Part shown: piece by piece, positions 27,827-36,113 of the stretch
Layout: the number at the start of each line of letters is the position of its first letter
Numbering within the stretch: the stretch's first letter is position 1
Assembly: GCF_020736845.1 (NCBI RefSeq)
Contig: NZ_JAFFQR010000112.1
Coordinates: forward strand, 339,233-403,232
DNA from: Paenibacillus farraposensis
GTDB lineage: Bacteria; Bacillota; Bacilli; Paenibacillales; Paenibacillaceae
Direction of reading: 5' to 3'
DNA length: 64,000 nucleotides
Translations under genes and position numbers: made by a program
Notes under the pieces: model-generated
What the model was told of the DNA's origin: nothing
Seen by the model: the letters and a program-made list of their open reading frames with translations, nothing else
Databases searched by the model: none

Positions 27827-28354
27827 ATTTTGGATTCAACTTAGATTCAGTTTGAGATTCCTGCTGAAGCAACAAATCATGGTTATTTGCATGTTATTTT
27901 TTTTAACTCTTTTGCCCCTCTCAACCCTTTATTTAGAAAAGACAATCTCATTTGAACTGGATTGGCTTTCCATGCTGCAGCTGCAGATGCTTTTTATGGT
28001 GATTCTCGCGCCTGTGCTGGTACAATCCATTTGGAATGGGCGCTTGCGTTCCTTTGAGCGGAGTACGATTGTCTTCTATCTACGCCAACCTACTTTGTAT
28101 TTTCTGGCGAAAATCGCTGCCGTCTGGCTGCTCATAACTGGATGTATGCTTTTGTTCGATTCAGGGTATTGGCTGCTGGCAGCCCATAAAGCGAGCGGAA
28201 GCCTATGCTTGCGCTATGGTTTAACCCGGATTTTATTGGAGAAATGATTCTGCAGCCTTCCTTTATTCTCCTACGCTGCCTGCTGCTCTTGTGGAGTATA
28301 TTGGCATTGTGGTGGAGTGCCTCCCTGTTCAGGAAACAGGTGATTCCACGATGA
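27819..28354 (+). pseudogene. ABC transporter permease, frameshifted
   Basis: ATG at 27819 follows AAGGGG. The frame gives four hydrophobic helices up to about 28190, then runs out at 28247. A second frame continues with good membrane-protein sequence (PMLALWFNPDFIGEM, then LLRCLLLLWSILALWWSASL) and stops at 28352-28354, overlapping the next ATG as ATGA. The shift lies between ~28185 and 28201 and fits loss of one base. The restored protein would be ~178 residues. Partner of the ATPase and the next permease. Confidence 0.75.
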
Positions 28355-29466
28355 TCCGTATGTGGCGTATCTGGCTGGCTGTGCTTTGGAACAGCGAACA
28401 TATCTGGGCCTATTACGTGGGATTGCTACTGCTGTTCCTGTGCAAGATAATTTTTACTGTCGAGGAGGTTCCCATTACCTTTCCTTTGTATGGTCTGTTC
28501 ATCACGAATCTGACGCTAAGTGTATTAAAGTTGCACAGCAAATATCGTATGAATCACTTTGTCAGCTTATCAGGGCGTCATCCCATGCTTATTGCCCTGC
28601 ATTACACGCTGTTCAGCCTCGTATGTACACTACCTGCATGCGGGCTACTACTCGTATTAACCAAAACGGTGTATGAGACGACACCAACAGTTCTGCTAGT
28701 CATGACCATCCTAGAGTTCACCTGCTTTGCCATTGCTTTCGCTTTTGTTTGTAGCATCTTTCCATTTCGATATGCATTAGCCTGCAGTGTGATTGTCTAC
28801 TTTCTGTTCATGGTTATGCACGGTTACAGGCTGGAACGCATTCATTATGTCGCTCCTACCCTGAACTTTATGTATCCCGATTTTCCAGATATGAGCAATA
28901 TAGCCGCCATTACACTATTCAGCATGCTTATGCTTGGCTTTTATTTGTGGCAACACTTTGATTGGCCTACCAAGGCTGGACGCTGGCTGCTGCTCATAAA
29001 TGCCCTGATCCTGGCTGCCTATCTGCTCATCCCCGTAGGTCAGGCGCTAGAGGATAAGCAATTAGCTCAAGCTCCTTACAGGCAAGCACAGATCGGGGAG
29101 CTGTCTTTGCAATATAAAGGCGTATCTGCGATACAAGCACAGCGTTTCGGACAGGCGATTGTAGACATTCTTGCTGTCATACATGCACAAGGGCTGCAAC
29201 CAGACCTCACTGAAATTCAGATCATTCGGCGCACCAACATTCCAGAAGGCGCTGATCTTGAGCATATTATGAGCTTGGAAGGAACCACACTTATCATTCA
29301 GCCCTATTCGAACAAATTCTATGAATTCAACTATGGCTATAACATCATCAGGGATTTGCTTGATCTCACACACGTCGATAATACAATACGTCAGCGCATT
29401 ATGAATACCGTTGTGCTTGAGGACAGACATCAGTTGTTCACTGGGCGTCCCCACAAAGCCTTGTAG
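28351..29466 (+). CDS. ABC transporter permease-like protein with C-terminal soluble domain
   Basis: An intact 371-residue frame: six or more membrane helices in residues ~1-225 (for example LALLYTLFSLV-like and AIAFAFVCSIFPFRYALACSV segments) and a hydrophilic C-terminal ~140 residues rich in beta/alpha pattern (IGELSLQYKGVSAIQAQRFG; IIRDLLDLTHVDNTIRQRIM). The ATG at 28351 overlaps the previous permease stop; a GTG at 28291 also opens the frame. Its ATPase and sister permease are broken, so it probably has no working partner. The function of the soluble tail is not recognised. Confidence 0.65.
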   Translation: MIRMWRIWLAVLWNSEHIWAYYVGLLLLFLCKIIFTVEEVPITFPLYGLFITNLTLSVLKLHSKYRMNHFVSLSGRHPMLIALHYTLFSLVCTLPACGLLLVLTKTVYETTPTVLLVMTILEFTCFAIAFAFVCSIFPFRYALACSVIVYFLFMVMHGYRLERIHYVAPTLNFMYPDFPDMSNIAAITLFSMLMLGFYLWQHFDWPTKAGRWLLLINALILAAYLLIPVGQALEDKQLAQAPYRQAQIGELSLQYKGVSAIQAQRFGQAIVDILAVIHAQGLQPDLTEIQIIRRTNIPEGADLEHIMSLEGTTLIIQPYSNKFYEFNYGYNIIRDLLDLTHVDNTIRQRIMNTVVLEDRHQLFTGRPHKAL

Positions 29467-29559
29467 CCATAATCTTGTCACTTCCATACGTAATTCGCCA
29501 CGCTGTGCGAAAGCCTATACGATCATCCCTGCCCCCTCAGCTCCTACAAAATAAAACAT

Positions 29560-29584
29560 CCGCTAGAGATACTCTCTCTACCGG
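29560..29584 (-). terminator. Second hairpin downstream of the 2-TM gene
   Basis: CCG-TAGAGA pairs with TCTCTA-CGG (nine pairs, one C/C mismatch). The minus strand continues with GATGTTTTATTTTG, so it may back up the terminator at 29605. Confidence 0.5.
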
Positions 29585-29604
29585 ACATTCCTGCCTCGGA
29601 CATG

Positions 29605-29643
29605 GCAAAAAGCGATCCCCCTTTTAATCAAGGGACCGCTTCT
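29605..29643 (-). terminator. Terminator of the 2-TM membrane protein gene
   Basis: AAGCG-TCCC on the minus strand pairs with GGGA-CGCTT across a short loop and is followed by TTTTTG. It lies ~20 bases past the stop at 29662. Confidence 0.75.
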
Positions 29644-29661
29644 TTACCGTGCTTGGAAAAT

Positions 29662-29946
29662 TCACAGCATGCTGCCTTTGTCTGTTTTATTATCCCACTT
29701 CATCTGCCACTGCTGCATTTTGGCCCGCCGCACACGATCCAGCATCTTGAGCTTCTCCTCATCAACACCCAGCAAAAAATGGAGGTTAGCCCCGATGATC
29801 AGCAGCGCAAAAAGTACCCAAAAGATCCCAAAGCCATTGACCCAGTTCAAACCGCCTGCAAGCGAGATGCGCGGTAATGCAACAAACACCATAGCCAGCG
29901 CAATCAGTGTGTACAAACCGTGTTTCCATTTTTTAAGTGAACCCAA
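29662..29946 (-). CDS. Small two-helix membrane protein, unknown
   Basis: A 94-residue protein: N-terminal helix (LYTLIALAMVFVALPRISLA, about residues 11-30), second helix (GIFWVLFALLIIGANLHFLL, about 40-59) and a basic cytoplasmic tail (LKMLDRVRRAKMQQWQMKW). The start appears to be TTG at 29946, five bases after AAGGGG; no in-frame ATG lies nearby. Resembles uncharacterised Paenibacillaceae membrane proteins. No function proposed. Confidence 0.65.
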   Translation of the reverse strand: MGSLKKWKHGLYTLIALAMVFVALPRISLAGGLNWVNGFGIFWVLFALLIIGANLHFLLGVDEEKLKMLDRVRRAKMQQWQMKWDNKTDKGSML

Positions 29947-30018
29947 TCGTACCCCTTCCTCTCCCTGTGACTCTATGTATCTAGTCTATGAGCGGACAGG
30001 AAGGAATATGAGACAAAC

Positions 30019-30363
30019 TTACATAGACGAACCGTACAAATGTTGAAGGCTGTCCGAAATAATTTTGTTAACGTCCTCAATGATCACACTCAGGCGGCGC
30101 TCAGCGTCGAACAAACGACGGATATTGAGGTTCAGACTGAGGACTTCGAACAGCTTTTCCATCTTTTCCATTTCTTCCTGCGCCGGCATATCGCCGCTCA
30201 TCATTCGTTGCTGAACTTCCATTTGGCGCTGACGGAAATCATCGAGCATTTGCTTGGCTTCCGGGTCCGCTTCAATCAGCTTCATGGCTGCCGTAATTTC
30301 CTCCACCTCTTTGCTTTCCTTTAATGCTTTAGCTAAATCATGGGCTTTGTCATAGATATTCAT
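30019..30363 (-). CDS. yheA: YheA/YlbF/YmcA family protein
   Basis: A 114-residue all-helical protein matching the UPF0342 YheA family (same length), related to YlbF and YmcA. Typical are DKAHDLAKALKESKEV near the start and a long Met/Glu-rich central coil. YlbF/YmcA form a complex affecting RNase Y and sporulation phosphorelay timing in B. subtilis; YheA's own role is not defined. GGAGG precedes the ATG. The divergent yheC/yheD-like genes next to it repeat the B. subtilis yheA-yheCD neighbourhood. Confidence 0.9.
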   Translation of the reverse strand: MNIYDKAHDLAKALKESKEVEEITAAMKLIEADPEAKQMLDDFRQRQMEVQQRMMSGDMPAQEEMEKMEKLFEVLSLNLNIRRLFDAERRLSVIIEDVNKIISDSLQHLYGSSM

Positions 30364-30438
30364 AATGTTTCATTCCTCCAAACAAGTTCGTGTTTAAGAT
30401 TTCACATTGTCCGTCAATCACCAAGGGATATATGTCCT

Positions 30439-30447
30439 CATATGATA
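30439..30447 (+). promoter_or_regulatory. Candidate mother-cell sigma (-10) upstream of the ATP-grasp cluster
   Basis: CATATGATA fits the sigma-K -10 pattern CATANNNTA and partly the sigma-E one. It lies ~85 bases before the first ATP-grasp gene, with an AC-containing -35-like stretch ~16 bases upstream. Mother-cell control is expected for spore-coat-associated genes; the match is short and unproven. Confidence 0.3.
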
Positions 30448-30523
30448 AATCAGTGCTATTACAGCCCATTACGTTTCCCGTTACTTTCAAGACATCAAGT
30501 TGCTGCCCGGAAGGAGATCCACG

Positions 30524-31894
30524 ATGTCCATCAAAAAAACAACGATTCAAATCATCGGATCGGGCATCTTGCAGGATGATGTACTCATGGTCGGCGAGTC
30601 CTTACTCCGCAGATGGAAAATATCCGCAGGCCACCCCGTTCAGCTCGCCTTCGGTTCGTTCCGCCAGGAGGTTACCGTCATTTCGGTGCCCCGCTACAGC
30701 GGTCTACGTGTGGGAAGCGTGCTGGCCCGTAAAATGGGTATTCAATCCAATTGTGAGCTGCGAGTAACCTACAGCCGAGGCCGCCGGACACTTCGAGTGG
30801 GCCCGCTTATTAGCGTGCTGGTCAGCCGGGACTATCCCGAACAGCCCGATAAGCCCTTCGGGCCAATCACCCTGTTCTGCCATGAACTGGTCGGGGAATG
30901 TCGCAGACAAGGAGCATATGTGTATTTCTTCACCCCGGAGCATATCGGACGCCAGCCCGGTCGGGTTCAGGGATGGGTGTACGACGGAAGCTGGAAAAAG
31001 GCGGCCATGCCTGTTGGCGATGTCGTCAATAACCGACTTACCTCTCGCAAACTCGAGAACAGAACTAGCGTACAGCATTTCATGAAAGAAGTAAAATCGC
31101 AATACGGGACAACTATTTTTAATGAAAAGTTTCTGGATAAGAATGAAGTGTTTGATGCGCTTAAATCTAACGCTTCCCTGCGCAAGTATTTACCCGAGTC
31201 TCACTTGCTGCAAACCCTGGCCGTATTCAAAAAAATGTGCACCCAGTATCCCGCCATTTTTCTTAAGCCAGTTCGCGGGAGTCTGGGCAAAGGCATCATG
31301 CGGATTAACAAGCAAGCGGACGGTACCTTTACCACGCTGGCTACGACAGCGGGGACACCCCGCAAGAAAACGTATGCCAGTGTCGAGAAGCTGTACAAAA
31401 GCCTGGCCGAAAAAATGAAAACAACACGCTTTCAGGTGCAGCAGGGACTCACCCTGATTGATCACGGTAAGCGTCCGGTCGATTTTCGTGCGCTCGTGCA
31501 AAAAAATGCAACCGGGGCTTGGACGGTGACCTCCATTGTGGCCCGGATTGCCGGGGGGAGCCACTTTGTATCCAATCTGGCGCGAGGCGGCACGCTGAGT
31601 ACGGTCAAAGAAGCGCTGGCTAAAACTACATTGCCCGCGGCGATCAAATCGACTGGCCCTCACTTGCTCAAGACAGCAGCCCTGAATATCGCAAGCGGAG
31701 TTGAGAAGGCGATCCCCGCCCATTTTGCGGAATTTGGTATTGATCTGGCCATCGACAACACAGGCCGCATCTGGCTGCTGGAGGTCAATTCCAAACCGTC
31801 GAAAAATGACAATACTCCATTAAATGATCAGAAAACCCGTCCGTCCGTGAAAAAAATGATTGATTATTGCTGTTATTCAGCCGGTTTCAAATGA
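30524..31894 (+). CDS. YheC/YheD-type ATP-grasp protein (1 of 5)
   Basis: A 456-residue spore-coat-associated ATP-grasp protein of the YheD type. It has an N-terminal beta-rich domain of ~90 residues, then GPLISVLVSRDYPEQ, the middle YFFTPEHIG segment, the nucleotide-binding FLKPVRGSLGKGIMRI (about residues 250-265), QVQQGLTLIDHGKRPVDFRALVQK (read in parts) and the metal-binding GIDLAIDNTGRIWLLEVNSKP. ATP-grasp enzymes ligate a carboxylate to a nucleophile; the substrate here is unknown. ATG at 30524 follows GGAAGGAG. First of five tandem paralogues. Confidence 0.88.
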   Translation: MSIKKTTIQIIGSGILQDDVLMVGESLLRRWKISAGHPVQLAFGSFRQEVTVISVPRYSGLRVGSVLARKMGIQSNCELRVTYSRGRRTLRVGPLISVLVSRDYPEQPDKPFGPITLFCHELVGECRRQGAYVYFFTPEHIGRQPGRVQGWVYDGSWKKAAMPVGDVVNNRLTSRKLENRTSVQHFMKEVKSQYGTTIFNEKFLDKNEVFDALKSNASLRKYLPESHLLQTLAVFKKMCTQYPAIFLKPVRGSLGKGIMRINKQADGTFTTLATTAGTPRKKTYASVEKLYKSLAEKMKTTRFQVQQGLTLIDHGKRPVDFRALVQKNATGAWTVTSIVARIAGGSHFVSNLARGGTLSTVKEALAKTTLPAAIKSTGPHLLKTAALNIASGVEKAIPAHFAEFGIDLAIDNTGRIWLLEVNSKPSKNDNTPLNDQKTRPSVKKMIDYCCYSAGFK

Positions 31895-31937
31895 ATTTCA
31901 CTCTTCCAGAGTCCGGCTGCCAAAGGAGCTGTTGTCG

Positions 31938-33092
31938 GTGTCTCTTGTCGTGCCAGGCACGCTGGGCGTGCTCGTTAGCCGGAATCAGACCGCCGTCCCC
32001 CCCATAACCGAAGCTGATTTTTGCCGCAGGCTAAGCTTATTGGGCAGGCGTTCCGGTCTCCGTGTATTGGCGTTTACCGCCGAAGGAGTTTCACCTGAAA
32101 ATCATTCTATACGAGGTTATGCTTATCGTAACGGAGTGTGGGCATCCGGTCGCTTTCCCCTGCCGGATATCGTGTATAACCGCTGTTTCCATGTTCATGA
32201 GAGCCAGCATGTGGGACACAAGCTGAAAGACATGGCAAAGCAGAAGTCACGCAAACTCCTCTACTGGTCGCGCAACTTGCCCGGCAAGTGGCAGGTATAC
32301 CGCGCTCTGCACGCGGTAGATGAGGTGCGTCCCTTTGTCCCGCCTACGGTACCTTACCGAGACACGGGTCAGCTTGCAGAATGGCTGCGCCGCCATTCGA
32401 GGCTGTTTATGAAGCCGCAGGCCGGAACACACGGAAAGGGAACGCTGTATCTCCACCTGGCGGAAGGAGAACGAAGACTGCTTGTACGGGGCAGAGACTC
32501 CCGAAACCGCCCGTTCCGGCGTTTGTTTTCCGAGCTGGATGCAGGCTTGACTTGGATCAACGGGATAGCACACAAACGCGCCTACATCGTGCAGCCTTAT
32601 TTGAAATTAACGAGCCAAAGCGGCCATCCCTTCGATGTCCGCGCACTCCTGCAAAAGGACGGCCACGGCCTCTGGTGCCTGACGGGCTTTGCCGTGAGAG
32701 AAGGCAGGAAAGGAACTCTGACTTCCAATCTGCACGGTGGAGGCAAAGCGCATCCGGCAGAGCTTTACCTTCGTGAACAATTTGGCGTAGACAGCACACG
32801 TCTCATCATGGAGCAGATGCTAAAGCTGTCCCTGACCATTACCGGGGCGCTGGAGGAACGATATGGCCGCCTTGGCGAGCTGGGAATTGATTATGGTATT
32901 GATCGGGATGGGAACATCTGGCTATTGGAGGTTAATTCCCGGCCTGGTCGGGCTTCCTTTTTTCAGATCCGCGAGCCGGAGTGTGCTTTTCGGTCGATCA
33001 ACCGCCCACTCGAGTATGCCCGATATTTAATGACCCAATCCAAAGCGACGGGGCCGCAGGGCGCGGGTGCCTCCCTTGAACATACGGTATAG
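31938..33092 (+). CDS. YheC/YheD-type ATP-grasp protein (2 of 5)
   Basis: A 384-residue paralogue lacking the long N-terminal beta domain (YheC-like form). Visible are GTLGVLVSRNQ at the start, LPDIVYNRCF, FMKPQAGTHGKGTLYL (nucleotide binding), FDVRALLQKDGHGLWCLTG and GIDYGIDRDGNIWLLEVNSRPGR. A GTG at 31938 is chosen as start because AAAGGAG lies ten bases before it; the frame is open further up but overlaps the previous gene. It follows the first paralogue by 43 bases. Confidence 0.86.
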   Translation: MSLVVPGTLGVLVSRNQTAVPPITEADFCRRLSLLGRRSGLRVLAFTAEGVSPENHSIRGYAYRNGVWASGRFPLPDIVYNRCFHVHESQHVGHKLKDMAKQKSRKLLYWSRNLPGKWQVYRALHAVDEVRPFVPPTVPYRDTGQLAEWLRRHSRLFMKPQAGTHGKGTLYLHLAEGERRLLVRGRDSRNRPFRRLFSELDAGLTWINGIAHKRAYIVQPYLKLTSQSGHPFDVRALLQKDGHGLWCLTGFAVREGRKGTLTSNLHGGGKAHPAELYLREQFGVDSTRLIMEQMLKLSLTITGALEERYGRLGELGIDYGIDRDGNIWLLEVNSRPGRASFFQIREPECAFRSINRPLEYARYLMTQSKATGPQGAGASLEHTV

Positions 33093-33104
33093 GAGGATAA
33101 ACAG

Positions 33105-34475
33105 ATGAGTCTAACGCATTGTAATGTGCATTTCTCGCAGCAGCCCGACAAGGTGGCTTATATATCCACCACCTTGTTGAAAAGCCTTAAATTATCCGGA
33201 GCCAAGTCCATTCGCCTGCGACTCGGTAAGGATCAGATTCCCGCCACCATAAAACCGATTCAAAAAACGGGTCGTCATTTATACCTGACCTCCGGCTTGC
33301 GTAATGCAATCCGTGTACCCAAAAGCGGGCCCATCAATTTGCGGAATCAGGACGGCGAAGTACAGCTAGGGCCGTTGATTGGAGTGCTGTCTGACGGCAC
33401 CTCCTCCACCACTCGCCCTTTTGGATCACGCACGACCTTTATTAAGCAACTGCTGAAGGAGGGCAGCAAAAAATCTTATATTTTTGCCTTCACCCCTCGG
33501 GATATCAACTGGCAAAATGATACGATTAACGGCTATTTTCTGTCATCCAACGGGGGTTTCACCCGTAAACACGTATCTCTGCCGGATGTAATTTATAATC
33601 GTTTACCGAGCCGCCGTGCTGATTTTTCACCCACAATTAATCAGTTGCGCGAACGGTTTTCCCGCAAACGGATTCCTTTTTTTAACTGGAGCTTTTTTAA
33701 TAAATCAGATATCTATCATCTGCTGGAAAGCAATCCGGAAGTCAACCGCTATGTCCCTGAGTCCTATATGAATCCCAGTTCTGAACGAATCCGAAGCATG
33801 CTGGAGCGTCATCAATTTGCTTATTACAAGCCAAGCGGAGGCAGTCTTGGCAAAGGGATCTACCGGCTTTCCCATGTGCCCAAGCAAGGTTATTTTGTAA
33901 GGTACCGTAAAAAAAATGGCAATGTATTGCTGCGCTTTAACTCTTTTAACTCTATGCTCCGCATGCTTCACTCCAATCAGGGCCAGACGTTAAAAGGCTA
34001 CGTCATTCAGCAGGGAATTCAGCTGATCGAGATTGACAATTGCCCGATTGATTTCCGGTTTCACATGCACAAGAACGGCAATAACCAATGGGTCGTCGTC
34101 GGAATTGGAGCCAAAAAAGCCGGACGTGGCAGTGTCACGACTCATATTAAAAACGGCGGCTCCCTGATGACACCGGAGCAAGCGCTGGAACGGGTATTTG
34201 GAGACCGGGCGGACGAGGTGCTTTCGCGTGCCAAAAATGCAGCGGTTACGCTTGCGGAAGCCATTGAGAACCATCACCAGCATCTGCTGGGTGAAATCGG
34301 CTTCGATCTGGGGATTGATCAGCAGGAGAAGGTATGGATGTTTGAAGCCAACTCCAAGCCCGGTCGATCCATTTTCCAGCATCCATCTTTGCGTGCGGAG
34401 GGTAAAGCATCCGTGGAGCATATTTTAGACCACTGCCTTTACCTCAGTAAATTCCGCAGAAAAGAGGAACTATGA
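33105..34475 (+). CDS. yheD: YheD-like spore-coat ATP-grasp protein (3 of 5)
   Basis: A 456-residue protein nearly the length of B. subtilis YheD (453). It has an N-terminal ~95-residue beta-rich domain, LGPLIGVLSDG, LPDVIYNRLPSRRAD, YYKPSGGSLGKGIYRL, CPIDFRFHMHKNGNNQWVV and GFDLGIDQQEKVWMFEANSKPGR. AGGAGG lies before the ATG. YheC/YheD of B. subtilis are found associated with the forming spore coat. Overlaps the next paralogue by four bases (ATGA), so the two are translationally coupled. Confidence 0.9.
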   Translation: MSLTHCNVHFSQQPDKVAYISTTLLKSLKLSGAKSIRLRLGKDQIPATIKPIQKTGRHLYLTSGLRNAIRVPKSGPINLRNQDGEVQLGPLIGVLSDGTSSTTRPFGSRTTFIKQLLKEGSKKSYIFAFTPRDINWQNDTINGYFLSSNGGFTRKHVSLPDVIYNRLPSRRADFSPTINQLRERFSRKRIPFFNWSFFNKSDIYHLLESNPEVNRYVPESYMNPSSERIRSMLERHQFAYYKPSGGSLGKGIYRLSHVPKQGYFVRYRKKNGNVLLRFNSFNSMLRMLHSNQGQTLKGYVIQQGIQLIEIDNCPIDFRFHMHKNGNNQWVVVGIGAKKAGRGSVTTHIKNGGSLMTPEQALERVFGDRADEVLSRAKNAAVTLAEAIENHHQHLLGEIGFDLGIDQQEKVWMFEANSKPGRSIFQHPSLRAEGKASVEHILDHCLYLSKFRRKEEL

Positions 34476-35581
34476 AAACTCAGGCGGAGCAAAAACCAGT
34501 CGTTGCTGTATTGACCGTGCACGACGAGGGGCAATTCTTCAAAGGGAATCAGCGTAACTTTAGGGATATCCTTGAAACAGGAACACGGATGGGCTACCAG
34601 GTGTACATCGTTACCGTCAGGGACCTGAAGCTGACAGCTGAAACGGTCAAGGGCTATATCTTCAACAAAAGCCTACAAACGTGGGAGGAGCAAAATTTCC
34701 CGCTTCCACAGGTCATTTATAATCGTATCCCTTACCGCAAATATGAGCTAAAACCTTCTGTTCGCACAAAGCTGGAGGAGATTTCACACACTTCTGGCGT
34801 CGAGCTGTACAATCCGGGCTTTTTTAACAAGTGGGAATTGTTCAAATGGCTGCGTGCCTCGGAATCCACTCGTCAGCTCGTTCCGGCAACCAAACGGTTA
34901 AACAGCCTGTCTTCCTTGGGCAAGATGCTGTCTGCGTATCCCTACCTGTATCTCAAGCCGGAAAATGGCAAGGCCGGAAAGGGGATTATGATTCTCAAAT
35001 TTCGGCCAGAGCATCTAATGGCCTACAGGCTGACCATTCAGCATGATAAAAAAAGCGTAACCTACAAATCCGTGTCCTTATCCCAGCTGTGGGGACGTAT
35101 CCGCCGGGAAGCAGCGAATTCACCTTATATCATTCAGCAAGGTATCGAGCTGGCAAACTATCAGAAAAAACCGTTTGACCTGCGTATTCTGATACAAAAA
35201 AATGCCCGCGGCTCGTGGAGCGTTACCGGAATTGGTGCCAGACTGGCAGGTAAAGGAAGCATTACAACCCATGTCCCGCGCGGTGGCAGTGTGGAGGACC
35301 CGTTTAAACTCCTCTCCTCTATGTTTGGACTGGAGGAAAGCGCGGATTTGATGAACAGAATTAAAGGAACAGCCACTCAGATTGCACGTCAAATCGAGCG
35401 TGCCTCCGGCCTCTCTCACGGCGAAATGTCCATGGACTTGGGCGTGGATACGAATGGAACTCTCTGGTTTTTTGAAGCCAATGCCAAACCAATGAAGTTC
35501 GACGAGCCGGAAATCCGTCAAAAATCGCTTAGACGCATATTCCAGTACAGCTCCTTTTTGGTCGGACGAATGAAATCATGA
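34472..35581 (+). CDS. yheC: YheC-like spore-coat ATP-grasp protein (4 of 5)
   Basis: A 369-residue protein close in length to B. subtilis YheC (363). The order is an N-terminal pre-ATP-grasp domain (VVAVLTVHDEGQFFKG; LPQVIYNRIPYRKYE), ATP-grasp with YLKPENGKAGKGIMIL, PFDLRILIQKNARGSW and SMDLGVDTNGTLWFFEANAKP. Its ATG sits inside the stop of the yheD-like gene. The pair copies the B. subtilis yheC-yheD adjacency with the order reversed. Confidence 0.9.
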   Translation: MKTQAEQKPVVAVLTVHDEGQFFKGNQRNFRDILETGTRMGYQVYIVTVRDLKLTAETVKGYIFNKSLQTWEEQNFPLPQVIYNRIPYRKYELKPSVRTKLEEISHTSGVELYNPGFFNKWELFKWLRASESTRQLVPATKRLNSLSSLGKMLSAYPYLYLKPENGKAGKGIMILKFRPEHLMAYRLTIQHDKKSVTYKSVSLSQLWGRIRREAANSPYIIQQGIELANYQKKPFDLRILIQKNARGSWSVTGIGARLAGKGSITTHVPRGGSVEDPFKLLSSMFGLEESADLMNRIKGTATQIARQIERASGLSHGEMSMDLGVDTNGTLWFFEANAKPMKFDEPEIRQKSLRRIFQYSSFLVGRMKS

Positions 35582-35597
35582 TCAAGGAAGTGGAATC

Positions 35598-36113
35598 ATG
35601 CCGGAAATTAGTGATGTTCAACATTTGCCCACCCGGAGCTGGCTGCTAAGACGACGGCAATTACTGTTTCTCGCCCGCAGTTCAGGCGGCATGCGTATTA
35701 CTCGCAATGCTCTGCGGCAGTTGGCCGTCTTAACGCCGGAACAATTGGGCAATCCCGGCTCCTCTCTCCTGTGCGCATATGTGCGCACAGAGAAGGGGCT
35801 GAGGATTGCAGGGTTTTCCCTCGCTTTGAATTACGGGAAGGATGCATGCATCGTAATCGTTCGTCCGCTTTACCGGGGCCGCAGACTGGGTGCTAGACTG
35901 CTGTCCGCCCAGCTCAAACAGCTGCACCACCTGACGTGCAGCGTAGCCGCCGACAATATAGCCAGTCTCAAAACCTGTTTTCGCGCAGGGCTTGTTGCCA
36001 CTGAAATGACGACTGGACCGACCGGAAAACCCACGCTGATATTTCGCGGAGAGTTAACCGAAGATGAGCAGACGGCAAAGGAAGGTGGAATGCTGTGCCA
36101 AAACCTGTCCTAG
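35598..36113 (+). CDS. GNAT-family N-acetyltransferase
   Basis: A 171-residue acetyltransferase. The acetyl-CoA-binding motif A is VRPLYRGRRLGARLLSAQLK, preceded by the strand KDACIVIV and followed by VAADNIASLKTCFRAGL, the usual motif B (Asn plus FxxxGF-like FRAGL). It should transfer an acetyl group from acetyl-CoA to an amine; the substrate is unknown. Embedded in the ATP-grasp cluster: 16 bases after the yheC-like gene and overlapping the fifth paralogue by 19 bases, which implies a shared task on the spore surface. Confidence 0.85.
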   Translation: MPEISDVQHLPTRSWLLRRRQLLFLARSSGGMRITRNALRQLAVLTPEQLGNPGSSLLCAYVRTEKGLRIAGFSLALNYGKDACIVIVRPLYRGRRLGARLLSAQLKQLHHLTCSVAADNIASLKTCFRAGLVATEMTTGPTGKPTLIFRGELTEDEQTAKEGGMLCQNLS

